Assembly (NCBI RefSeq): GCF_000328475.2
Contig: NC_026495.1
Span: forward strand, 124,001 to 188,000
DNA length: 64,000 nt
Direction of reading: 5' to 3'
DNA from: Mycosarcoma maydis
Lineage: Eukaryota; Basidiomycota; Ustilaginomycetes; Ustilaginales
The position numbers and the translations under genes are program-made. Positions 20,438 to 30,329 of this stretch are shown piece after piece. A model generated the notes under the pieces. That model was not told the origin of the DNA. It ran no database searches and worked only from the letters and a program-made list of their open reading frames with translations. Position 1 is the first letter of the stretch; each line of letters starts with the position of its first letter.

Positions 20438-21049
20438 TCAGACGACAAAGTCGTAGGCAAGAAGACCGTCAGTGTTGGGTAGCAGCACCGTCCTGGAGAA
20501 GCTGTTAGTGTCGAATAAAGTAGCGCATGAAAGATGCAAGACAAAAAAAAAAAGAGATCAGAAATGGTCGTTGCAGCAGCCAAAGTGGCGCAGAAGCGTT
20601 CGACACGGTCACCAAGAGATAAGCTCCTAGCTGATGGCCGGTGTTGTACTCACTTGCGGTGCTCTTCGTCATCACGGTATGCCTCGTAGTCCTCACGCGA
20701 AGCAAAGACGCTGTATAGACCTATTGGCCCGACGTATTGTCGGCGTATCCGCAGACCGTGTGAAAGAAAAGGGCAGGCATGAAAGGGCCAGAATCAGCAA
20801 ACATCTTCTACTGCACCGTTCGGAGTGACACCGCTGCATGCATAGGTGAGCCACAGCAGTTCGAGACTCACCCCAGTTGTATCCTTCGTTGCGACCAGGG
20901 TACTCAGGAGGACCCCACTTGATCTCGGTTGCCTTGGACTTGGCGATGGGAAGGTCCTTGAGCGTTTCGCATTTCTGCTTCAGCTCATCAAAGCCGTTGG
21001 AGAGCACCGACTGCTTGACTTTGACGAGAACAATGTGAACAACAGGCAT
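20438..21049 (-). CDS. Small stress-responsive A/B barrel (Dabb) domain protein, three exons, 99 aa
   Basis: Exon 1 is 20872-21049 (ATG 21049, MPVVHIVLVKVKQSV). Intron 1 is 20721-20871 (GTGAGT...TAG). Exon 2 is 20654-20720 (LYSVFASREDYEAYRDDEEHR). Intron 2 is 20493-20653 (GTGAGT...CAG). Exon 3 is 20438-20492 (TVLLPNTDGLLAYDFVV, stop). All phases close exactly. The joined product follows the Dabb pattern: an N-terminal VHIVL strand, a helix DELKQKCETLKDLP, a GYNWGLYSVF strand, the ExYxxYRxDxEHR helix and a final AYDFVV strand. Dabb proteins are small dimeric ferredoxin-like barrels. Some are stress-induced and others are polyketide-type cyclases, so the fold is clear but the biochemical role here is not. 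Confidence 0.85.
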
Positions 21050-22168
21050 CTTGAGTCTCCTTCCTAGATCAGATGTTGCGGCAAGTGCAACACAAAAGAC
21101 CAAGTATATGGGAGAAGGCGGAATGAGACTTTCTTCTTCGCAAGCCTCGTGACTATGACTGGCAGCAACAATTGTGAATCAAGAATCACGAATCATGAAT
21201 GTCAGGCTACTCACCGCGATGGTCCGAGCACTCCCATTTCAAGTCATGAGTGTGTGTTTCTTGAGTTCCTCGTTTGGCACTCGTAACTCTCTCCACATTA
21301 TTCATGATTCCACACAAGCGTGGCTTTAGTCCTTTTTAGGGTTTATGCCTAACTTAATTGTACAGTACTTTCTGGACGTACTTTACCGCCGATTTTTTTT
21401 TGTCCATTCTTCGCTTTAGGGTTACGATTTTCTCTTTTACCTGAGCGAGGCGAGAGGAAGTTACAGAATCGTGAATGCGCTTGGAGACTCATCTGTAAGA
21501 GACAACCAACGACTCAGCGACGAAGCCAGAAACACAAGCTCATAGAGACTGTCTCTTGCGACATCCTTTTTTCTTGACCTGCTATCGACCTCCTTTGCAT
21601 CCTGACTTCTACATAGCTTCGCCCCCTCGAATATCGACATCCGCTACTTTCGGCATCTACAGAACAAGCTCACCACAACGCTCGCACGGCGATCTGCGAT
21701 TTACGTTCACGATTGTCTTTCCGAGGCACCATTCGTGAGTCTCGATTTCGGAACTGCCGAAAACGAGCGCGCAAACACATACGAGACACCGAACATTCCT
21801 TTTGATCGACGCACCCATCTTTCCTCCATTCAGTCACAAGTGTCCCCGATTAAGTGACGGAGCATCATAGCCACACATTGTTCTCGCCAAAAAACGCTGA
21901 CGATTCTCGAAATATTGGAACAAGCTCAGCCACCATCGTTTTATTCTCACGCTGCTCCGCGCACGACCGTGGCGTTCCGACGGACCAGCATCCGGACTGT
22001 TTTCATGTTCGTATTGTCGCCTTAGATTTGCCGTTGACTCCACAAGACTATTTCAGCCGCAGGCCAGCTGCACCAATTGGAACGAGACAGCACTCAACGC
22101 AGCAATCTTGTTAGAACTCTGACCCGGAACCGGTGCAGCAGATTATCAGCGATACAGGATTGACATTC
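21050..22168. other. Divergent promoter region of the Dabb gene (-) and SWR1 (+)
   Basis: This contains motif copies near 21178, 21186, 21465 and 21705, a T8 run at 21390-21400 and CTTTAGG/TTTAGGG-like fragments (21318-21420), but no coding region. The open frame into SWR1 begins at a GTG (22133), 36 bp before the first ATG. Confidence 0.6.
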
Positions 22169-25100
22169 ATGTCACCTGGCGATTCGGCACTCGACTATGC
22201 AAAAAGACAAGCCGGCAATGTGAGCTCTCAAGCTCCGTCCCGCCCTTCCAGCGAGAATGACGCGAACGGCACCGTCTCGACTTCGAACGAGCATCCCTCA
22301 AACGAAGCGGGACCCTCGCGACCTCGATCCATGGGAAGCGAGCGATCCGCTTCGCCCCAGCAAGGAACGACGCCGAAAGTGCCCACCAAGCGAAGGAGGC
22401 TCAATGCAGAGCTCGCTTTTTCCAGTCCAGGTCCAGCTTTCCAAGTTGAGCAGCACGGAAGTGAAGCTCAAAGCGACAGCAATGACAGCTCTGGAAGGGC
22501 GCGTCGGCCGCGTCGCAGCACCACACTCACCAAAAGTGGCAGCAACGAATCGCAGGATCGTCGTTCATCGGCTCATATCCCCAAACGGAAAGAAGAGGCC
22601 GGCGAGTCGAGAAACCTGGCCGAGTCGGTCCCAAAGAACAAGCTCAAACTCAATAATGGCAAAGCAAGAGCGTCAGATGAAGTGGAATTACGCGAGTCTT
22701 CGCTCAGTTTGGTCCTTCCCAGTCGATCTAGATCGAGGAGCAAATCGGTGGTCAAACTCGAGCCCGATCAAGATTCGGCGTTTCCACAGGAGGTTGCCAC
22801 GCCCACTTTGCAACCAACTCGTCCAAAACCGCAAATCACACCGTTGACTGCGCTCAACCCACAGGCCGCTCTATCTGAGATCCTCGCTCGTAGACGGAGC
22901 GAAAGAATCGCTTTAGCGCAGTCGGATCTCGAAGACGTTCATGATGGTCACGACATGCTCGTCCGAGAGCTCTTCCACCTCACCAAATTCGTTACCATGG
23001 TCGGCTACGATCCTGATGTTGCTCGCACCGATCAAAGCGACGTCTTCACCACTTTCAAGCATGCACATGACCTTCGCTTCAGTCTCGATGATTCAGGTTC
23101 CGGGGCTGAAGCGTCGACTGCGGCACGTGTCACTCGAAGGCGGGTGAATGCCAGACTCGAAAGCCTCTCCCTCAAGCGTCCGGATCCTCCAAGCACTCCC
23201 TCCACACCAAGCTTTTCCAAAGTCAAGGTTGACGACGACAAGAAATCTGCTCCAGAAGGCAGACGAAACAGACGGTTTTCGAGCGTCACGGGTGCTCAGC
23301 CTCGTGTCAATGGCGCGCACACGTTGGAGACCGGACACAGTGACGATACGGACGACTCGAGTGAGGAGGAGGATAGCGAAGGCTCGGACCTCGACGCATA
23401 CAGCCCTGACGGTAGAGAAAAAGGCGACGCGAAGGACTACAACGCTTCACGGAAGGGTGATGCCAAGCGGGCTCGGCTTTCATCTACACCGCACAAACGA
23501 CATCGTGCCAAGGTGCAAGATGCCTCATCTAACGCACCCGTCAAGCGCACCGGGCCTCGAAAGAGCAAGGCTTTGGACGAGCTCGATGCCTTCATTCTGC
23601 GACAACAACCGCGGCCCTTGCCTGATCATCCGCCGCCACTCCACATCCTCGCACCTCACCAAATCCCGGCGCACCGACGCTTTGGTGGCGACCTCGATGC
23701 CCTTTACGAATCTTTCAACATGTTGCAAGATGATGAAGGTGGTCTCGAGGACGATGACTTGGAGACCTACATCAAGCTCGACCAAAGATGGCGTGCCGGT
23801 CTTCCAATTCATCCCGAAGCTGGCTCGACAACGCGGCACGCCGTTCAGAAGGTCCCTCGCAACAAATCGCATCATGACCATCTACTCGAATCCGTCACTT
23901 CGAGCTATTCACAGATGCGACAATACGCCAAGCTCAAGCAGCAGAATTCTCGCAAAGTAGCTCGCATGATTGCGCAGCACTGGGAGCGTCAGCTCGGCAC
24001 TTCGGAGCGCGAGAAGAAGGCCGAGGAACGTCGCCTTCGCGCATTGGCCAAGTGGACTCTCCGCGAGGTGCTCAAGCAGTGGCGTCTCGCTGTCAACGTC
24101 GTCAGAGCAAGAAAGGCAGCCGCTGAGAAGGCAGAAAAGGAGAAGTCGGATAAAGAGCAGCTCAACGCCATTCTTGAGCAGAGTACCGCCATGCTCAAGA
24201 AACAGCACGAGGTTATGACGCGTGCCGACAGCTTGGATGATAGCGACGATGAAGGAAGCGATAGGACCAACTATGGTAGCGATGGGTCCGCTGAGTCCGA
24301 AATCTCGGATATTGACGACGACGACAACCAACTGATTCAGATTCAGGATGAGTTGCCGTCAGTGTCACCAGAGCAGTCTCTCGACATGTTGACACCTGTT
24401 CCGGAGGAAGCCGACGGTAGCAAGGATCGCGTATCTAACACAACCGATCATGAAGCTGCCACTGCCAATGGCGACCCTACTGTCGTCGTCGAATCCGAAT
24501 CGCAACCTTCTCGAAGGCCCCAAAGGCGAACGGCTCGCACGAAGACTTTCAAAGCGAGAGATTCGAAGCTGGATGCGGACGACATCGAGTTCAACGATGC
24601 TGGTAACGATGACGAACAGGAAGACGCTGAGCTTGAGAGGCAAATGTTGGAAGAGGATGAGGAGGACGACAGCGAAGACGCAGGGCTTGCAGCGGATGCC
24701 AACATACCCATCGAAGAGCTGCTCAAGCGATACGGCTACGGACAGGAAGCCGATCAAGATGCAGAGGACAGTGACGCTGGCGAGGATGCTGTCAGCAATG
24801 ACGATTCTCTTGAAAACTCTGCGACCAAAGACGGTAGCGAGGATGTAGCAGCCGTTGCTTCAATCAAGATACAAGAAGACGCAGAGGTCGAAGAAGAGCG
24901 CCCAGTCCAAGAGGACAGTATGCCAGACGAAGCAATGGATTTGGAGGACGATGCAGTCTCGACAGCTCTCAATCGACCGTCGGATGCACTGCTCGTCGAC
25001 GATCATAGCGATGCAGAGTCTGCTGCTACGAGTGGACGTCGCAGCAGTCGTCGCTCCATGACACGTGCTTCTTCCATCGTCTCCTCGGATCGACATGCTA

Positions 25101-27661
25101 CTCGTTTGCGCCAGCCCTTCCTGTTACGTGGACAGCTGCGCCCGTACCAACAGATTGGCTTCGAATGGCTATGCAGCTTGTACGCCAACGGCGTCAACGG
25201 CATCCTTGCCGACGAGATGGGTCTAGGCAAGACCATCCAAACCATTTCGTTGCTTGCCCATCTCGCCTGTGACAAAGGTGTCTGGGGCCCCCATCTCGTC
25301 GTCGCACCCACCAGTGTCATGCTCAACTGGGAGGTTGAATTCAAAAAGTTTCTTCCTGGATTTAAAATCCTGTCGTACTACGGCAACCAGAAGGAGCGCA
25401 AGGAAAAGCGAATTGGTTGGAACACTGAGAACAGCTTCAATGTCTGCATCACCAGCTACCAACTCGTGCTAGCCGATCAGCACATTTTCCGCCGCAAACC
25501 GTGGGTCTACCTTGTGCTGGACGAGGCACATCACATCAAGAACTTCCGATCGCAACGATGGCAGACGTTGCTTGGTTTCAACTCGCAACGACGGCTGTTG
25601 CTGACGGGTACGCCTCTGCAGAACAATCTTATGGATCTGTGGTCGTTGATGTACTTCTTGATGCCGAACGGTGCTACCGAGTTACCTGGAGGTGGCGCAT
25701 TCGCAAATATGAAGGACTTCCAGGATTGGTTCTCGAACCCACTCGACAAGGCGATCGAAGGCGGTACGAGTATGAACGACGAAACTCGTGCCATGGTGCA
25801 GAAGCTGCATGCTGTGCTGCGACCATACCTCTTGCGTCGTCTCAAGAGCGAGGTGGAAAAAGAGCTACCAAGCAAGTACGAGCACGTCATTACCTGTCGA
25901 CTGTCCAAACGCCAACGATTTCTGTACAATGATTTCATGTCGCGTGCCAAGACGCGCGAGAGTTTGGCGAGCGGCAACTACCTCAGCATCATCAACTGCT
26001 TGATGCAGCTGCGCAAGGTGTGTAACCATCCGGACTTGTTCGAGGTGCGACCGATTGTCACCAGTTTTGCCATGTCGAGATCGGTGGTTGCGGATTACGA
26101 GATCAAGGATCTTCTTGTGCGACGTCGGTTGCTGCAGGAGAATGTTTGGGAAAAGGTGGACTTGGACGTGACCAACTTGCGCATCACGGATGGTGAAGAG
26201 CATCTGACAGCGATCGAATCGCGCGATCTGCGCCGGTTGAATGCGGCCAAGAAGCTACCACACTTCCGCGAAGCGGTGCCGGAACCTCGGGAACTCGATA
26301 CGTGGACGCTGGAAGGATTCGAGCGTTCGAGAGAGCAACGAAAGCTGGTGGATCGGATGGAGAAATGGAAGCACATGGCGTATCTGAACCAGTACCGCTG
26401 TACCAAGCGACCGATTTACGGATCTGGGTTGATCAAGATGCTTACAGAGGCAGGCGAGGCGGCGCGATTGGAGCCGCTGGAGCAGCATGAGTCGGATCGA
26501 AGAGGCTTCCTCACTCGCTGTGACTCTGTACTGCGCATCGTGCAGTCCCGATCTACGCGGCGAGAAAACATGCAAGCTCTGATCGACCGTTTTGCCTTCG
26601 TCACGCCACGCGCAGTTGCGGTCGACATGCCTCGTTGGGCGCTGCCCGGGTTGGAAGCTCATCAACGACCCGACATGGTCAAGCGTGAGTTTGACACTGT
26701 CCATCCAGTCGCGGTGAAGCTTCATATCGCGTTTCCCGACGCCTCACTGCTCCAATACGATTGTGGTAAGCTTCAACAACTCGACATCTTGATGCGTCGG
26801 CTGAAAGAGGGAGGACATCGAATTCTCATCTTCACCCAGATGACGCGCGTGCTGGACATTCTCGAGTCGTTCCTCAACTACCACGGCTACCGGTATCTGC
26901 GTCTGGATGGAGCGACCAAGGTTGAGTCGCGACAGGCGTTGACGGAACAGTTCAACCGAGACGCGCGCATTTCGGCATTCATTCTTTCGACGCGTTCGGG
27001 CGGGTTGGGGATCAACCTAACTGGAGCGGACACGGTTCTCTTCTACGACCTGGACTGGAATGCGGCGATTGAAGCGCAGTGCATGGATCGAGCGCATCGC
27101 ATAGGTCAAACGCGCGATGTGCATATCTATCGCTTTGTCACTGAGCACACGATCGAAGAAAACATGTTGCGCAAAGCCAACCAGAAGCGACTGTTGGACA
27201 ACGTGGTGATCCAACAGGGCGAGTTCAACACCGAGACGCTGGCCAAGCGGCTGGATTGGACGGACATGTTGGACGAGAGTGGCAAGATTGGCGATGTCGA
27301 GGTGGTGGTGGCCGATCAGGGTGTAGGGGCGAGGGACGTAGAGAGCGCGTTTTTGCAGGCCGAGGACGACGAGGATCGTCAGGCGGCGTTGAGGGCTAGG
27401 CACGAGATGTTTATCGACGATGCCGACTTTGAGGAGCACCAGCCCAGCACGAGCAGGCCCAACACCGCATCGGCGACTCCGCTTGCCCATACCGCGAGCG
27501 ACGGCGCGCGACCTGACAATGGCGCGCACGCTGCAGACGCACTAGACGCCCACGAAATCGAGAACGAGCACCAAGAGCAAGAGCAAGAGCAGGAGCAGGC
27601 CGCATCTATCGACGATTACATGCTGGCGTTTGTCGAATCTGATTGGCCCTTTTTCGCTTGA
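22169..27661 (+). CDS. swr1: SWR1-type chromatin-remodelling ATPase, 1830 aa
   Basis: Catalytic subunit of the SWR1 complex, which exchanges nucleosomal H2A for H2A.Z. The start is the first ATG (22169, MSPGDSALDYAKRQ). A disordered N-terminus precedes an HSA-type helical region (~566-642, LKQQNSRKVARMIAQHWERQ) that would bind actin and Arp4. A long acidic Asp/Glu-rich stretch (~690-960) follows, as in Swr1, suited to histone binding. The split Snf2 ATPase comes next: LRPYQQIGFEWL, D1015-EMGLGKT1022, D1118-EAH1121 and LLLTGTPLQNN. An insertion of more than 250 residues separates it from the second RecA lobe (~1534-1690; STRSGGLGINLTGADTV, MDRAHRIGQTRDV), which is characteristic of the INO80/SWR1 class. 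The C-terminus has an EQ repeat (EHQEQEQEQEQ). The acidic N-terminal domain and HSA favour SWR1 over INO80. Single exon. Confidence 0.93.
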   Translation: MSPGDSALDYAKRQAGNVSSQAPSRPSSENDANGTVSTSNEHPSNEAGPSRPRSMGSERSASPQQGTTPKVPTKRRRLNAELAFSSPGPAFQVEQHGSEAQSDSNDSSGRARRPRRSTTLTKSGSNESQDRRSSAHIPKRKEEAGESRNLAESVPKNKLKLNNGKARASDEVELRESSLSLVLPSRSRSRSKSVVKLEPDQDSAFPQEVATPTLQPTRPKPQITPLTALNPQAALSEILARRRSERIALAQSDLEDVHDGHDMLVRELFHLTKFVTMVGYDPDVARTDQSDVFTTFKHAHDLRFSLDDSGSGAEASTAARVTRRRVNARLESLSLKRPDPPSTPSTPSFSKVKVDDDKKSAPEGRRNRRFSSVTGAQPRVNGAHTLETGHSDDTDDSSEEEDSEGSDLDAYSPDGREKGDAKDYNASRKGDAKRARLSSTPHKRHRAKVQDASSNAPVKRTGPRKSKALDELDAFILRQQPRPLPDHPPPLHILAPHQIPAHRRFGGDLDALYESFNMLQDDEGGLEDDDLETYIKLDQRWRAGLPIHPEAGSTTRHAVQKVPRNKSHHDHLLESVTSSYSQMRQYAKLKQQNSRKVARMIAQHWERQLGTSEREKKAEERRLRALAKWTLREVLKQWRLAVNVVRARKAAAEKAEKEKSDKEQLNAILEQSTAMLKKQHEVMTRADSLDDSDDEGSDRTNYGSDGSAESEISDIDDDDNQLIQIQDELPSVSPEQSLDMLTPVPEEADGSKDRVSNTTDHEAATANGDPTVVVESESQPSRRPQRRTARTKTFKARDSKLDADDIEFNDAGNDDEQEDAELERQMLEEDEEDDSEDAGLAADANIPIEELLKRYGYGQEADQDAEDSDAGEDAVSNDDSLENSATKDGSEDVAAVASIKIQEDAEVEEERPVQEDSMPDEAMDLEDDAVSTALNRPSDALLVDDHSDAESAATSGRRSSRRSMTRASSIVSSDRHATRLRQPFLLRGQLRPYQQIGFEWLCSLYANGVNGILADEMGLGKTIQTISLLAHLACDKGVWGPHLVVAPTSVMLNWEVEFKKFLPGFKILSYYGNQKERKEKRIGWNTENSFNVCITSYQLVLADQHIFRRKPWVYLVLDEAHHIKNFRSQRWQTLLGFNSQRRLLLTGTPLQNNLMDLWSLMYFLMPNGATELPGGGAFANMKDFQDWFSNPLDKAIEGGTSMNDETRAMVQKLHAVLRPYLLRRLKSEVEKELPSKYEHVITCRLSKRQRFLYNDFMSRAKTRESLASGNYLSIINCLMQLRKVCNHPDLFEVRPIVTSFAMSRSVVADYEIKDLLVRRRLLQENVWEKVDLDVTNLRITDGEEHLTAIESRDLRRLNAAKKLPHFREAVPEPRELDTWTLEGFERSREQRKLVDRMEKWKHMAYLNQYRCTKRPIYGSGLIKMLTEAGEAARLEPLEQHESDRRGFLTRCDSVLRIVQSRSTRRENMQALIDRFAFVTPRAVAVDMPRWALPGLEAHQRPDMVKREFDTVHPVAVKLHIAFPDASLLQYDCGKLQQLDILMRRLKEGGHRILIFTQMTRVLDILESFLNYHGYRYLRLDGATKVESRQALTEQFNRDARISAFILSTRSGGLGINLTGADTVLFYDLDWNAAIEAQCMDRAHRIGQTRDVHIYRFVTEHTIEENMLRKANQKRLLDNVVIQQGEFNTETLAKRLDWTDMLDESGKIGDVEVVVADQGVGARDVESAFLQAEDDEDRQAALRARHEMFIDDADFEEHQPSTSRPNTASATPLAHTASDGARPDNGAHAADALDAHEIENEHQEQEQEQEQAASIDDYMLAFVESDWPFFA

Positions 27662-27827
27662 TCGCCCTTGCCTTTCCACACTTTGCGCACCAAAGACAAG
27701 CATAATTCATGATTCTCACCCGACGCGCTCACACGGCGGTCTGCAATCTACCACACATGAGCGTCTGCGTCTTGTGTCTGAGCGTGTGCATTGAGACTGA
27801 TATTCATGATTGATTGCCCAGGGTGTT

Positions 27828-30329
27828 CTAGCCAGCAGTATGCACGTGGCCGACCAGTTGGGACGCTTCTAGCTTTACCACACTCTCTGGGAGGTCGTCG
27901 ATGGTTTTATCGGAGAGGTGATCGTCGTCTAGGGGGGAGGAGCTATCGAGGGCCAGGAGCGGTGGGGAGGCAAGGGGGAGTGCGTGCGCATGGTTTACGG
28001 GGGACACGAGTTGGTGATTCGAGACGTTGGGTGCTGGCAGTGTGGTGGGTTTGCAAGTGGTGAACAAAGCTGGTGATGGCGAGGTTTGCAGCGTAGGTCG
28101 GTAGTGTGCGCAAGAAAAGGTGGAACGGCTGTTGTTGTGTGTTAGACCGACCATGGGGCGTGTGTGAGGAGACGAGTCAAGCATACTGGCGGGCCAATGA
28201 GCGGGACGCTTACTGCTGCTTTGACTGCTACTACCGATCGGTCGAAGCACTTCGGGCGAGGTGGAGAAATTGAGCAACAGCTCTGCAGCTGATGCATCAG
28301 ACGCAACAGTCGCCGAGACATGATCCGTCTTCATGTCTCGATCCGACAAACCAGGAGTTTTCTGTGAACTACTGCTCGTCTCGCGCACCTCGGATTCCTC
28401 TCCGTACGTCGTTGCAAAGCTCAGCGTGGTAGACTTCACTCGTGCGCCGCCCGCGGCTGTTGCCACGGACGCTGCCGTACACGACGATACGCCACTATAG
28501 TAGCCAGCAGCGGTAAACGGAGTAAAGTTGGGCGAAGTCAAGCTGAGCTGTTTGAATAAGAAGCTGCTCGATTCGCGTCTCGCCGGTAGACCAGAGGGCA
28601 GAGGCAAAGCAGAAGCAGGCAATGAAGAAAACACGGGGCTCTGAGAAACTCTGGATGCTGTAGGGCCAGCACGTTTCGACATGCCCATGGCAGAATCCGG
28701 AAGCATGATCGGTGACTCGGCGGAGAGGCTCATCATAGGAGACGTCACAGTGGTTGCAGGCGAGATGGTGCTAGGGCTTTGTTGGATGAGCGAGAATGCG
28801 GGAGACACTTCGGCACTCCCTCTGCTGGAAGAGGAGGAGCCAGCCGCGTCGGTGTGGCGGTATCGCTTAGGTACCACAAAGCAATCCACCTTGACGTGCG
28901 ACGCGGGCGATCGATCGGTGTGCGAAGAAAAGGCGGCACAAGTCATGTGTTTCTTGGATCGACGCCCGAGCGGCTCGTCCTCATCATCATCTTGGTCGTC
29001 TTGGTCATCATCTGCAGCGTCGGTGTCTTGTTCATCGTCGCCTTCTGTAACGTCGTCTTCAAGTTGGTCTTGCTCCACTTCCTCTTGCTCTCCATCGTCT
29101 TCCTCCTCACTTTCTTGGCACTCACGTTGCATTGCACTGGTCGCTGACCTGCCGGCTGCCACCTTTCCATGATCAGCTTCGAGCGTGCGAGCACCAAGAC
29201 CGTATCCCGGATCATCCTCAATCTTGGCATCCTGACGATACGTGCCGTCCTTGTTACGAACGCCGAAAGGATTGTCTGCTGTGGGCACGTGTTCCGGACT
29301 TGAGCCCGTTTCCAGCTTATGGATGATAGCCTTGAGCTCAAAGATGTAGTTGATGGCATGTGTGAGCACTTCGAGTTTGTGCAAGCCGAGTTCCTCTTCT
29401 TTGTCTGCTCCTCCTGGTTTTTTCGTGTCGGGCTTCTTGCGATTCCTCTTGCGTTTGGGCTTACCGGTGGCCGCATCGATGTAGGTTTTTGGTGCACCAC
29501 CGGCAGCGATGCGAGCCGCTTCGTCTTGTTCCTCCTGCTTTTGTCTGCGTCGATCTTCGAGCTCCTTGGCGCATGCGGGCACGATTGAGCGCAGGGTGAC
29601 GAGCCTGTCGTTGATCTTTTCTCTTCTGCGTCGTTCGATCTGACTATGTGTCGCACGTCGCTTTGAGTCGCGAGCGGTCCTTTTGGGTGGACTTGCTGGC
29701 TCGTTCATGTCTCCAACGACCGAGGCTGCTTTGCTTGGTGCAGCCGGGGTCGAAGATTCGGAAAGAACCGTGTTGAAGAAACCCTTGTCAGGAGCTGGAA
29801 GAGGCGGTGAAGTGGCCTTCTCGACAAGCAGATGACGCAGCACAGAGCCATCGTGAGCACGAGCGATGGCCTCGACAAAGAGAAGTTTGCCTTTCATCAG
29901 CTTGAAAGGAGGAGCAAAGTCGACGATCCACTTGATCAGCTCGGACTTCATGCGCTTGGACTCTTTGTCGCCGCCGTGTGCGGAACGTTCCTTTCCGGCG
30001 GAGCTGAGCGCGACAAAGGCGATAGGTGTAGTGTTGAGCATAGGCGCTTGGTGCGAAGACAATGTGATGACAGCACCATCCGATTGAGATACACCAATGA
30101 CAGAGCAGTCGCGAACGAGAGCATTCGAGCATAAGCGACTCTCCAAAGTGGAGGCGAGTAGGTGCTGACCTTTATATTCGAATCGATCCGAGCTGACACT
30201 GACCGAGCCGGGCGCGCCCAAGCTGGCATGCGGATGAGGACGATGATGAAAGTCATCGGCATAGTTCTTGTCGTACGAACGCGGGTCGGTGCTGGGAGCC
30301 AGAGGAGGACGGTAGGTGGAATACAGCAT
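27828..30329 (-). CDS. bHLH transcription factor with an N-terminal acyl-CoA-synthetase-lid-like domain, 833 aa
   Basis: The start is the first ATG (30329, MLYSTYRPPL); an in-frame TGA lies just upstream. Residues ~49-172 resemble the C-terminal lid of ANL adenylating enzymes (AMP-binding_C): RFEYKGQHLLASTLESRL matches the YKGFQV...ELE start, CSVIGVSQSDG the AVVGVPDE strand, PIAFVALSS the PVAFVV strand, MKSELIKWIV the helix, and GKLLFVEAIARAHDGSVLRH the VFFVEAIPKxxSGKxLR end. The catalytic lysine of that last motif is replaced by S162, and the large AMP-binding core is absent, so enzymatic activity is not expected. Residues 225-251 are the basic region and helix 1 (HSQIERRRREKINDRL, with His, Glu and Arg in E-box-contact positions). 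Helix 2 is ~314-340 (LHKLEVLTHAINYIFELK). The loop is ~60 residues, Lys/Arg-rich. The rest is Ser-rich with acidic stretches near 400-460. Confidence 0.85.
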   Translation of the reverse strand: MLYSTYRPPLAPSTDPRSYDKNYADDFHHRPHPHASLGAPGSVSVSSDRFEYKGQHLLASTLESRLCSNALVRDCSVIGVSQSDGAVITLSSHQAPMLNTTPIAFVALSSAGKERSAHGGDKESKRMKSELIKWIVDFAPPFKLMKGKLLFVEAIARAHDGSVLRHLLVEKATSPPLPAPDKGFFNTVLSESSTPAAPSKAASVVGDMNEPASPPKRTARDSKRRATHSQIERRRREKINDRLVTLRSIVPACAKELEDRRRQKQEEQDEAARIAAGGAPKTYIDAATGKPKRKRNRKKPDTKKPGGADKEEELGLHKLEVLTHAINYIFELKAIIHKLETGSSPEHVPTADNPFGVRNKDGTYRQDAKIEDDPGYGLGARTLEADHGKVAAGRSATSAMQRECQESEEEDDGEQEEVEQDQLEDDVTEGDDEQDTDAADDDQDDQDDDEDEPLGRRSKKHMTCAAFSSHTDRSPASHVKVDCFVVPKRYRHTDAAGSSSSSRGSAEVSPAFSLIQQSPSTISPATTVTSPMMSLSAESPIMLPDSAMGMSKRAGPTASRVSQSPVFSSLPASALPLPSGLPARRESSSFLFKQLSLTSPNFTPFTAAGYYSGVSSCTAASVATAAGGARVKSTTLSFATTYGEESEVRETSSSSQKTPGLSDRDMKTDHVSATVASDASAAELLLNFSTSPEVLRPIGSSSQSSSKRPAHWPASMLDSSPHTRPMVGLTHNNSRSTFSCAHYRPTLQTSPSPALFTTCKPTTLPAPNVSNHQLVSPVNHAHALPLASPPLLALDSSSPLDDDHLSDKTIDDLPESVVKLEASQLVGHVHTAG

